Below, piece after piece: positions 1 through 10,388 of a stretch of 64,000 bases of DNA (position 1 is its first letter; each line of letters starts with the position of its first letter). The notes under the pieces were generated by a model, which was given only the letters and a program-made list of their open reading frames with translations, made no database searches and was not told where the DNA came from. This DNA comes from Ceratopteris richardii (taxonomy: Eukaryota > Streptophyta > Polypodiopsida > Polypodiales > Pteridaceae). Both the position numbers and the translations under genes were made by a program. The DNA lies in contig CM035407.1 in the NCBI GenBank assembly GCA_020310875.1, positions 88,028,632 through 88,092,631 on the forward strand. Reading direction: 5' to 3'.

Positions 1-2054
1 CTAAGGATGCTTGGGATACACTTACCACATTGTACCAGGCTAGGAATAAGGCTCGTGTTGCTTACCTCTAAAAACAGTTGGAGAGTGAGCACATGAATGA
101 AGGTGATTCTGTGGACAATTTTCTGACAAAGATCAAGGATTTGAAGGAACAGTTGATTTGTGCAGATGAAGTCCTTCCTAACAGTTCACTTATGGAGACT
201 GTTCTAAATGGTCTTCTCGACTCATATAAGAGTTTTGCTTCTACTCTTTGTTTGATGATGAAAGGAAATCCAAATGCCTTAATATTTGAAGAGTTACTTC
301 CTATTTTGTTGCAAGAAGACTAGTCTAGGCAAAACAAGTCTATTATGTGTATTACAAATCAAGCTTTCTTGGCTAGTTAGAAGGGCAAAGGTAAATGGAG
401 CTCTTCTACTAGTAAGCAAAAATCTACAAATGCTACACATTCGAAGAAGGAAGACAAAGATGAGAAGAAATCAGAAAAGCAGAAATTGTTTTGCAAATAC
501 TGTAAAGCAAATGATCATGTCATTAAGAGTTGTTCAAAACTGGTTGCTAAAGAGGCAAAGAAGAAAGAGGCCAGAATGGTTGTTGCAAAGGCCTCTACAC
601 CCAAAGTAGAGTCTGCTAATCTTGTGCAGGATGAAGAATGGGCATTTACTATTGTTTGTAGTTTTGACTCATCTTCTCATGAGCAGTGCATGTCTGTAGT
701 AGAATCAGATGTTTGGTTCTTTGATAGTGGGGTGACCAAACATATTACCTTGCAGCATAGTTTCTTCTCTTCACTCGAGCCTGCCCCTATAGGGAATACT
801 GTTACATGCACCAACAACTCCTCTTATCCTATTATGATAGTTGGTAAGATCATTTTGATTACTGCTGATGGTAGTTCTTTCACTTTGTCAGATGCTTTAT
901 TTTTGCGAGGGATCAAGAAAAATATGTTAGCACTTTTCACATTAGCCAAGATTGGCTTGGTCGCAAAATTTGTTGATGCCAGATGTACAGTTCATGATCT
1001 GTCAAATGCCAATGCGATTATTGCTTTTGGCATTTTATGTCGTGGGTTGTATAAGCTCATAGACTATGAAAGATCTATAACTGATTTGGCATGTGCAGTA
1101 CATGATTCTCAGGCTATGTCGGATGCAAAGCTTTGGCATGCATGCTTTGGTCATTTGAATTTTGCTAGTTTGCTACGCCGGGAGCAACCTGAAATGGTGT
1201 CCTCTTTGCCCAAAATTGAGGCACCCAAAAAACATGTTTGTGAAGGCTCTATTTTGGGCAAAATGCAGCGTTCCTCCTTTCCAAAAGATGGTTCAGTTGA
1301 GGCTATTGAGAAATCGCAGCTTGTACATAGTGATGTCTATGGTCCTATGTAGACTCCCTCTTTTGGAAATTATCTTTACTTCATGACTTTCATTGATAAT
1401 TTTCCTAGGCATGCATGGGTATATCCATTGAAAGCAAAGTCCGAAGTGTTTATGTGCTTCAAAAAATTTCTGGTTTTGGCTGAAACTATGTCAGCATGTA
1501 GAATGGGCACCCTCCGTTCTGATCAAGGGGGAGAATATATCTCTTCTAACTTTAATGCGTTTTTTGCTGAACATGGGATAAAACATCAGTATACATTGCC
1601 ATATACACATCAAGAAAATGGACTTGCTGAATGGAAGAACAGGTCACTCATGGAGATGGCGAGGTGTATGGTCAAGAGTCAGGCTTTACCACATAGTTTC
1701 TAGCTTGAGGCTATTATGTGTGTAGCATATGTACTTAATAGATGTCCCACTAAAGCACTACAGTCTATCACCCCATATGAGGCTTGGCATGGTTGCAAGC
1801 CATATGTTGCTCATCTGTGTGTTTCTGGTTGTTTGGCATATGCATTAGTGCCTAAAAAACATCACAAAAAATTAGATGATTTTTATTTTTGTTGGGTACA
1901 GTTATGAAAGTAAAGGCTATCATCTATATCATCCACAGACTAAACGCATTCTGGTTAGCCGTGATGTTTTTATAGAAGATGCTATTCAACCATTGCTTTC
2001 ATGTACTAAAGGGACACATCTGTTAACTCCAAAGACGTATATGATACTTTGTTG
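1..2054 (+). mobile_element. Ty1/Copia family A fossil (copy A0), partial
   Basis: This is the remains of a plus-strand Copia polyprotein region that enters from the left window edge. Visible parts in order are the gag C-terminal half (about 60-480), a CCHC zinc knuckle CKYCKANDHVIKSC near 489-530, the protease zone around 720-745, the GAG-pre-integrase HxxxxH region near 1130-1250, and the integrase core (about 1320-1900). The reverse transcriptase and RNase H parts seen in copy A1 are absent: sequence matching the integrase/RT linker stops and an LTR begins at 2055. It is clearly a fossil with roughly seven breaks. Either A1 inserted here or a deletion joined the coding region to the LTR; the sequence does not decide. 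Confidence 0.9.
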
Positions 2055-2284
2055 TGTTGATATATTTAGGTAGTGATGTGTTTGAACACTCTAGGACCGT
2101 CGGGGCACTTTTTTCCCTCTTTAGGAGGTTTTCTTCCCCCGGCTTGTATATACGCCTATTGCCCTAATGGGCTACTTATCTTTGTACATTCTCTAGTAAT
2201 ACATTCAGTATTGTGTGTTATGCTCCAAGCTTCTTCTTCTTCCTTGTGCTGTTCGCGTGCTTCCGAAGACATCTATCTCCAACA
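2055..2284 (+). repeat. LTR of Copia family A (230 bp)
   Basis: The LTR starts TGTTGATATATTTAGG and ends CTCCAACA, so it has TG...CA ends. It is followed directly by a primer-binding site. Near-identical LTRs occur at 36684-36910, 40062-40291, 44524-44710 (partial) and 53715-53945. It serves as the 5' LTR of copy A1 and abuts the broken end of copy A0. Confidence 0.93.
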
Positions 2285-2301
2285 ATTGGTATCAAAGCAG
2301 G
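2285..2301 (+). other. Primer-binding site of Copia A1
   Basis: ATTGGTATCAAAGCAGG lies immediately after the LTR. TGGTATCA(G/A)AGC is the usual plant Copia primer-binding site, complementary to the 3' end of initiator methionine tRNA. The same site follows the LTR at 53945. Confidence 0.88.
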
Positions 2302-5300
2302 TCGTCACTTCATCTAGGATGTCGTCGAAACTCCTTTGTTTGTAGTCTCAGAATCGCACGAATTTTGGTGAGCATACTCAGCGTGTTTTCGAGATCAAAA
2401 TTGCTTCGCTTTGTGGTGCTGAAATCGCGATCTGAGCTCGTTTCGGCCTCCGAATGCAATATCACAGTGCTTGTGCAGGCTATTTTGTCTTTTTGTGCCA
2501 AAGGTATATACCAGTTTTTGTTCACCAGTATAAGCGTCTTGAAGTCTCTTACAGGTCTAGCGGAATTTTTCTGGGCAGTTCTGTTTGACTTTTTGAGATA
2601 CAGTCAATTTTCTGCATCAAGGTATTTTAGTCACCGGCCATGGCTGAAAGTAGTGATGTATTTTGTATGTTGGCTATTGACGATAAGTTGGATGGTATCA
2701 ACTACCCATTATGGGCTTATATGATGCGACATATGTTGGTTGCAAAAGGATTATGGAACATTGTGCACGGTGTCAAAAAATGTCCTATCACACCTACAAC
2801 TGTTACAACTGCAGGTACTGAAGCTGATGCAGAAGGTGTCGAAGATAAAGATATTCTGCATATTCCTATTCGTGCTGCGATTTTTGCTACAGCTACTACA
2901 GAGCAGATTCGCTGGGATGCCGGAGATGCCCGGGCACATGCATTGATAGCTTTGTCTGTCAAACGTGCCATTATTCCTCAATTTCACTCTTACAGAATAG
3001 CTAACGATGCTTGGGATACACTTGCCACATTGTACCAAGCTAGGAATGAGGCTCATGTTGCTTGCCTCCGAAACCAGTTGGAGAGTGAGCACATGAATGA
3101 AGGTGATTCTATGGATAGTTTCCTAACGAAGATCAAAGACTTGAAGGAACGGTTGATTTCTCCTGATGAGGTTATACCAGATAGCTCACTTCTGCAGACC
3201 GTTTTGAATAGTCTTCCTGATTCATATCAGAATTTTGCTTCTACTCTTCGGTTGATGATGAAAGGCAATCCAAATGCCTTATCATTTGAGGAGTTAGTCT
3301 CTGTTCTATTGCAGGAAGATAAGTCCAGGCAAAACAGTTCCATTATGCGAGTTGCAGATCAACCTTTCCTGGCTAGTGAGAAGGGCAAAGGAAAATGGAG
3401 CTCTTCAACTAGTAAGCAGAAATCTAATAATTCTGCATATTTGAAGAAGGAAGATAAAGATGAGAAGAAATCAGAAAAGCAGAAATTGTTTTGTAAGTAC
3501 TGTAAAGGGAATGATCATATCATAAAGAACTGTCCAAAACTGGCTGCTAAAGAGGCAAAGAAGAAAGAGGCTGGAATGGTTGTTGCAAAGGCCTCTACAC
3601 CGAAAACAGAGTCTGTTAATCTTGTGCAGGAAGAAGAATGGGTGTTTACTATTGTCTCCAGTTTTGACCCATCTTCTCATGAGCAGTGCATGTCTGCTGT
3701 AGACTCAGATGTTTGGTATTTTGACAGTGGGGCAACCAAACATATTACCTCGCAGCGCAGTTTCTTCTCTTCACTCGAGCCTACCCTTACAGGGAATAAG
3801 GTTACATGCGCCAACAACTCCTCTTATCATGTTATGGGAGTTGGTAAGATCATTTTGACTATTGTTGATGGTAGTTCTTTCACTTTGTCAGATGCCTTAT
3901 TTGTGCCAGGGATCAAGAAGAACCTGTTATCAGTTTTTGCATTAGCCAAGATTGGCTTGGTTGTGAAATTTGTTGATGACAGGTGTACAGTTCATGATCT
4001 GTCAAATGGCGATGTGATTATTGCTTTTGCCATTTCATGTCATGGGCTATATAAGCTCATAGACTATGAAAGATCTATAAATGATTTGGCATGTGGAGTA
4101 AATGATTCTCAGGCTATGTCAGATGCAAAGCTTTGGCATGCACGCTTTGGTCATCTCAATTTTGCTAGTTTTCTATGCCTGTAGAAATCTGAAATGGTGT
4201 CCTCTTTGCCCAAACTTGAGGCACCTGGAAAACATGTTTGTGAAGGCTGTATTTTGGGCAAAATGGAGCGTTCATCCTTTCCAAAAGATGGTTCAATTCG
4301 GGCTACCCAAAAATTGCAGCTTGTACATAGTGATGTCTGTGGTCCTATGCAGACATCTTCTTTTGGGAATTATCTTTACTTCGTGACTTTCATCGATGAT
4401 TTTTCCAAGCATGCATGGGTATATCCATTGAAGGCAAAGTCCGAAGTGTTCATGTGCTTCAAACAGGTTTTGGTTTTGGCTGAAAATCTGACAGCATGTA
4501 AAATGGGCACCCTCCGTTCTGATCGAGGGGGGGAATATATGTCTCCTGATTTTAATGCATTTCTGGCTGAACCTGGGATAAAACACCAATGTATAGTGCC
4601 ATATACATCTCAACAGAATGGATTTGTTGAATGAAAGAACAGGTCACTCATGGAGATGGCGAGGTGTATGGTCAAGAGTCAGGCTTTACCACATAGTTTC
4701 TGGCTTGAGGCTGTCATTTGTGCAGCATATGTACTGAACAGGTGTCCCACTAAAGCATTGCACTCTATCACTCCATATGAGGCTTGGCATGACCGCAAGC
4801 CATCTGTTGCTCATCTGCGTGTTTTTGGTTGTTTGGCATATGCATTAGTGTCTGAACAACATCGCAAAAAATTGGATGATAAAGCAATAAAATGTATTTT
4901 TGTTGGGTACAGTTCTGAAAGTAAAGGCTATCGTCTGTATCGTCCATAGACTAAATGCATTCTGGTTAGCCGTGATGTTGTTTTTGTGGAAGATGCTATT
5001 CAGTCATTGCTTTCATGTACTAAGGAGACATCTGTTAGCTCCAAAGACATGTATGGTACTTTGCTGCCTCTTTTTACAAGTGGACAATCTAGTGCTGATC
5101 CTGATGAGGCAACTTCTCAGCCTTTGCAGGTTTCATGTGATGATGCAGATAATTCCATTTCTGATGCAGATGTACATGATGCACTCATTGATGAGAGAGC
5201 TGATATTGAGTAGGCAAGAACTATGCCAAAATGGCTGGAGCAGAACTTGTGCGACAGCAAATTAGATGCACCTCTGACATATTGTACTCGTTTAGGCTCT

Positions 5301-6742
5301 CATAGTGCCTCTTTTGCATCAGATTGCTATGCTATGGCTACATCTAGTCTCTGTATGAGAATGAGCATGTTTCGTTTGCTGAAGCACAAAATTCAGAAAA
5401 TTAGATGGCTGCTATGCAATCTGAATATGATGCTATAATGAAGAATGGTACTTGGTCTTTATGTGACTTGCCTCCAGGCAAGAAGGCCATTGGCACTAAG
5501 TGGGTATACAAGCTTAAGCGTAAACCGAATGGTACAGTTGATAGGTATAAGGCTAGGCTTGTTGCAAAGGGTTATGCACAAGAAAGAGGCATTGATTTTG
5601 ATGAGACCTTTGCACCTACATGACGTATGAGTACTGTTCGGAGCATTTGTGCACTTGCAACCCATCATGGTTGGAATGTACATCAGTTGGACATTAAAAC
5701 TGCATTTCTGAATGGTGACTTGCATGAAGAATTGTATGTTTTTTAGCCCCGTGGCTTTGTGCAGAAATGGCATGAAAACCAAGTGTGCAAGTTAAAAAAG
5801 GCATTACATGGTTTAAAGCAAGCACCACGTGCTTGGTATGAGAAGATACATGCATATCTGATTGCACATGGTTTTGAGAACAGCCCAACTGAAAGCACCT
5901 TATATGTTAAGCGTGCTAATGATGTACTTCTAATCATTGTTGTCTATGTTGACAACATGCTGCTCAGTGATCCTATTGAGAAGCATATTGCTTATTTTAA
6001 GGCTGATTTGCATGCCTCATTTGAGATGTCTGATTTGAGGCATTTGCATCATTATTTGGGCATTCAATTTATGCATGTTGATCGTGGAATGGCTTTGTGT
6101 CAAACAAAATATATTGACACATTATTGTAGCGTTTTGGCCTTGAAGACTGTAAGCCTATTGCTACTCTTATGGAGACAGGTTTATGATTGAGTCTTCATG
6201 ATGCTGGAGATGCATTTGATTTTGTTCTCTATCAGCAGGTTGTTGGATGCTTGATTTACTTATGCATTACTCAGCCAGATATTCAGTTTGTTGTCTCATG
6301 GATGAGCAGGTTTATGCATTGCCCAGGTGTCAAGCATTGGTAGGCGGTTAAGCACATCTTTTGCTACTTGAGTGGTACTCGACTACTTGGGTTGTCTTAT
6401 CGCAAGGGGGGATCACTGCCGCCAGATTTGCATGCTTTTTTTGACTCGGACTGGGCTGGTTGCTATGACACTCGTGTGTCCACTAGTGGCTTTTGCTTCA
6501 TGCTTGGTAGCTCATGTATATCTTGGTTGAGCAAGAAGCAGCCTACTGTGGCCACTTCTAGTTGTGAGGCTGAGTATAGGGCAGCTTTCACAGCGACTGT
6601 TGAGTGTGTGTGGCTCAGACGCCTTATGGTTGATTTGGGTGTTGGTCAGACTTCTGCCACCACCATCTTCACTGACAGTTAGAGCGCATTGGCAATTGCG
6701 AGGAACCCTGTGTTCCATGCTCATACTAAGCACATTGAAATT

Positions 6743-8063
6743 AGATCCTCCTTAGAGGTAGGATAACTACATAAAAAATAGAGAATTCAAGGTTGTTTTT
6801 GCCTTCTTTACGTCTTCATGGAAAGTGTTGAATACGGAAAGGAGGATACAATCCTGACAAGATCTCATATCTACATAAAGATGTTGAAATTGAAAGAAGA
6901 TTGAACACAACGGAAGCTCCATTGGTATAAATTGAAGTGAAAGCTCACGTTCAAAGCCCTCAAGAATATGGCTATAAAAAGAAACGTTGCTATCGTATAA
7001 TATATAAGAGTTGCTCAATTGGATATTGGAACTCTATGGTCGAACTCTATGAAAATACTGAATTTTTGCAAAACCTGTACTTCCAGCCTTCCTACGGGCC
7101 TCTATTGCACCCCCGAAAACACATTGTACAATTCGAGAATACTCAACTCTATAAAGCGTGTACTCCAGCCTTCTTAAGGCCCCTCGTGCACCCCTCAAAG
7201 CACCTTCCATATTTCTTCCTTCTCATTTGACCCCAATCTCCCTTCCAGAAAACAGCAGAAAAACTAGAACATGCAGGACTGCATACATTGTCCTCATCCC
7301 CACACCTTATCCCAGCCTCTATCACAACACTCTCAAAATCGCACTTCTAAATTTATTGAAAATATCTAAAACTACCTCACTGGGGATCTCACCTGAGTCA
7401 CATTGTATGCTCATACGGTTACAAATAAACGTTTCCAATTGATGCTGGTACGTATGAAAACCCTGCTCAATTCATCAAAGCTGCTTACATTTGGTATTTA
7501 AAATATTGAAGCTGACGGAGCTCCAAGTAAGCTTAAAAGCAGTTTGAGAAAGCGGTAGCGCGGCATCATACCATGATAATTGAGGCTGAGATACAGGGTT
7601 TAAAAGGAGCCCGATATAAAGTATCATTCGCTCTATCCGATTCTCATCAATCAGAATTTCATCGAAGCAGAAAACGGCAAATACACAATAAGTGAAGACT
7701 TCACCTATTATGAGTATCGCAAAAGCCTTGCCAAACTCTCAATCAAAGCCAAAAGACGATGGAGGAGAACATAGAACAGAGCGCCCATGAAACGGGAGCC
7801 TGCAAAAAGGAGGCAGCTTTCGGGAAACAAGGTGCGCCAAAGTTAGGTAGCCCTAAATTCAGAACTTGCTTAAACCCAAGTTAACTTAAAGACTATGTTC
7901 CTAAATCGGTTTAGATTTTGCCTATGCGTATACCAGTGGGTCTAAACAAGCAGATTTTCAGCTTTGCATTCGCCAAGACTGGTCATGCATCATCTGCTAG
8001 CCGAGGCACCTTCGGATGCCAAAGAAGAAGACGTCGGTTATCGTGTTCCTGCCCTCCATGGCG
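6743..8063. other. Intergenic: 3' flank of the EBF-like gene
   Basis: No protein or RNA gene is recognisable here. The part nearest 8063 probably includes the 3' untranslated region of the minus-strand EBF-like gene. A minus-strand AATAAA is present at 7352-7357 (TTTATT on the plus strand), about 700 bp past the stop, and is only a candidate polyadenylation signal. A degenerate two-copy tandem duplication of about 83 bp sits at 7077-7215, with shared segments TGTACTTCCAGCCTTC and TGTACTCCAGCCTTC. Sequence just right of 6742 matches nothing else in the window. Confidence 0.5.
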
Positions 8064-10199
8064 TCACTCACATAGAACATTGCACCTCCATGTTTTTGAT
8101 TCAAACGAATAGATAGACTTCTGCGACAATCCCTGACAATGCTTCAAGTTCAAATCGGAAAGACCATGACATTTTTCCTTAATGACGGGGAGAATCCTCT
8201 CTGTAATGCCCATGCAACCTGCTAAATTTAAAGAGCTGAGGGTAGGCCCTGATTTAACCAGCAAAACCGTGATTCCATCGTCTGTAACACGGCAATTAGA
8301 GATATCCAAGTCTTCAAGGGAAATGCAATGTTTCGACATCACTTTGAGGGCTTTATCTGTGATCTTGGCACATCCATTTAGAGAGAGGCTCCTCAAAGTC
8401 TCACCACATTGCTCGGCGATGGCGCATATAGAGCGATCTGTGAGCCCCAAGCACGCGTTTAGATTGACGTTCGTAAGTTGCCTCCTTCCACTGTAGAGAA
8501 ATGCAAGAATACCTTCATCATTTACATTTCTAAGCCCGGAGAAGTCGATGTTGGTAACATGAGGACAAGTGCATCCAATGAGAGCGAGGAACATATTACC
8601 AAAACCAACACATCCTGCGAGGGATAGAGACTTTACAGAAGAGATGGCTGGAAATTGGAGAGATGGGAAATAGCCCGCGTCTTGGATGCCCAAGCAATCC
8701 CTCACAGAAAATTTCCGTAGTTTCCCGTGCTTATTTGTAAGCACTGAAAATACGCCTCGGGCCGTTATTGAAGTACATATTTCCAATTGTAGCACCTCCA
8801 GCGACGTCCCATTTTGTATGAGAAGTGATAGCCCCATATCAGTAATCTTGCTGCATCTTGTCAGTGATACATACTTTACGCCCTCCCACATCCTTCCCAT
8901 CGTGAGAAATATGTCGTCCCCAAAGTTATTGCAGTTTGCCACTGTAAAGCGTTCAAGAGACCGCATGCCATGAGCTAAGCTAAGGGACATAAAACCCTTA
9001 TGTGACACTAGCTCCAAATTGGCCAAGCATAAACAGGTTAAAGCCTTTGCGTGAAGGCCTATGCAGGTCAAGCTTCTATCCCCGACTTTGATTCCATCCA
9101 ACTTCAGACACGTGAGCCTCTTCAGCTTGCATACTGCAGATATGAGCCCATTGTTCCCCATCAGGGGGCAACTTCGAATGCTCAAAGAAAGCAAGTTTTG
9201 GCAGCCCTCCCCGATTGCGATCAAGGCCTTGTCGGTAATATCTGAGCACTCATCCAGAGTCAAGGTTGATAACAACGTACAATGCTCAGCTATACATTGC
9301 AAGCCCTGATCTCCAAATGTTGAACATCTATATAGATCTAATTTTTCCAGCAGCCGACAACCTTTAGCAATCAGTGAAAGACCATCATCTCCGATGCTAG
9401 GGCATTCCCATAAGCAGAGTGTCTTCAGAGCAGAACAGCAATGACCGACTGCAGAAAGTCCAATGTCAGTGGCTGTGCTGCGCCTTAAAGAAAGCTTACC
9501 AAGGCCCCCGCGTGCGCCTGTTCCGACAGCAACTGCAGCTAGACGGACATCAGATGCCTTTCTTCCTTGTAAGCAACGGGAAAGATCTCCTATAGCCCAT
9601 TGCGGCTGCCTTCTGTCCACCCTAGTTTCGTTCCTACAAGTATAAATCACTTCTTTGCTTTGTGCTTCGTCGCCTATCTCATGCCGTTCTTCTTCTGAAC
9701 GGACCAATTCGTCCTGATGCAGATGGCTTTGAAGGAAAAGCCAGTTCTTGCAAACTAAGGCACAAGAAAATCTATCACGTTGATCGGGAAGAAAGCGGAA
9801 CACGTGCCGAAGCAATTCAGCTGGGAGCCAGTTTATGGGATCCTTACGTCCAGAAGTTGCCTTTCCATGTCTTCTAGATGAAAGAAACCGTGCCTCATGT
9901 TGAAACTGAGGAAAGGATTTTCCCGCTGCGAAGTTGGTAGTGTCATCTCCGAACCATTCTGCCCGTTGAGGGGAATCATGTACTGGCGAACGAGCTTCAC
10001 GTGAAATCTCAATGCTAGTACTGAAAGCATCCACATGATATGAATTCGCATGTTTTTTCCCTCCATTCGGTGAGGTCCAAGTTTCCAACACCTCCCCGGA
10101 CCTTGTGTTCTCATCCCCGTAAACGGAACAGAAAGTTTCCACTTCAGTCACCATCTTCGCTGCTGTGCGAAAACAGATGTTTGAAATCTCTTCGTTCAT
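8064..10199 (-). CDS. EIN3-binding F-box (EBF1/2)-like protein
   Basis: An uninterrupted 711-residue frame runs from ATG (10197-10199) to TGA (8064-8066). The predicted role is substrate receptor of an SCF E3 ligase that recognises EIN3/EIL transcription factors and so restrains ethylene signalling in the nucleus. The F-box lies at about residues 120-165 (INWLPAELLRHVFRFLPDQR, then CALVCKNW). The EBF hallmark RCLQGRKASDVRLAAVAVGT follows at about 207-226, then GGLGKLSLR and some 16-18 cysteine-containing leucine-rich repeats of the LTDxSLxAIxxxC type up to about residue 690. The tail TWRCNVLCE resembles the WRCDIL-type EBF C-terminus. Length is slightly above the 620-670 residues usual in angiosperms because the N-terminus is longer and unlike theirs. 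No intron is evident, although angiosperm EBF genes usually have one. EBF identity is strong against other FBL-type LRR proteins; true orthology is unproven. It is the only intact host gene seen. Confidence 0.9.
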   Translation of the reverse strand: MNEEISNICFRTAAKMVTEVETFCSVYGDENTRSGEVLETWTSPNGGKKHANSYHVDAFSTSIEISREARSPVHDSPQRAEWFGDDTTNFAAGKSFPQFQHEARFLSSRRHGKATSGRKDPINWLPAELLRHVFRFLPDQRDRFSCALVCKNWLFLQSHLHQDELVRSEEERHEIGDEAQSKEVIYTCRNETRVDRRQPQWAIGDLSRCLQGRKASDVRLAAVAVGTGARGGLGKLSLRRSTATDIGLSAVGHCCSALKTLCLWECPSIGDDGLSLIAKGCRLLEKLDLYRCSTFGDQGLQCIAEHCTLLSTLTLDECSDITDKALIAIGEGCQNLLSLSIRSCPLMGNNGLISAVCKLKRLTCLKLDGIKVGDRSLTCIGLHAKALTCLCLANLELVSHKGFMSLSLAHGMRSLERFTVANCNNFGDDIFLTMGRMWEGVKYVSLTRCSKITDMGLSLLIQNGTSLEVLQLEICTSITARGVFSVLTNKHGKLRKFSVRDCLGIQDAGYFPSLQFPAISSVKSLSLAGCVGFGNMFLALIGCTCPHVTNIDFSGLRNVNDEGILAFLYSGRRQLTNVNLNACLGLTDRSICAIAEQCGETLRSLSLNGCAKITDKALKVMSKHCISLEDLDISNCRVTDDGITVLLVKSGPTLSSLNLAGCMGITERILPVIKEKCHGLSDLNLKHCQGLSQKSIYSFESKTWRCNVLCE

Positions 10200-10205
10200 C
10201 TTTGA

Positions 10206-10388
10206 TCAAGATGATTCTTTTACGTCTCTGTTTAGGGATACAAATGCAGATAGAAAACAATATGGGACTATAATTCCTTGAACAACAGAGCTCTCTCTCT
10301 CTATTTGATAGAGACTACAATACAACTGGCTGTCTGCAGAGAAGCTTTGCAAACAAATCGCATCAACAAATGGTACTTCTCTGCTCAT
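10206..10388 (-). CDS. Possible upstream ORF (60 codons) in the EBF-like leader
   Basis: On the minus strand an ATG at 10386-10388 opens a 60-codon frame beginning MSREVPFVDAICLQ and ending with TGA at 10206-10208, six bases before the EBF-like start codon. If transcription starts upstream of 10388, this would be an upstream ORF able to limit translation of the main frame. The peptide matches no family I know. A frame of this length can arise by chance, so only its position makes it notable. Confidence 0.35.
   Translation of the reverse strand: MSREVPFVDAICLQSFSADSQLYCSLYQIERESSVVQGIIVPYCFLSAFVSLNRDVKESS

Larger units (their letters stand above)
2055..6742 (+). mobile_element. Ty1/Copia family A fossil (copy A1)
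   Basis: This is the best family A representative on the plus strand. Parts: 5' LTR 2055-2284, primer-binding site, gag from about 2640 (UBN2-like gag, MAESSDVFCMLAIDDKLDG), zinc knuckle CKYCKGNDHIIKNC near 3490-3530, protease DSGATKHIT near 3722-3748, GAG-pre-integrase near 4130-4260, integrase core about 4320-4890, reverse transcriptase about 5400-6130 and RNase H about 6400-6742. Copies A2 and A3 show that RNase H should continue for about 50 more residues before a 3' LTR. Here homology ends near 6742 and no 3' LTR follows, so the element is 3'-truncated. About ten further breaks; a fossil. Confidence 0.93.
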
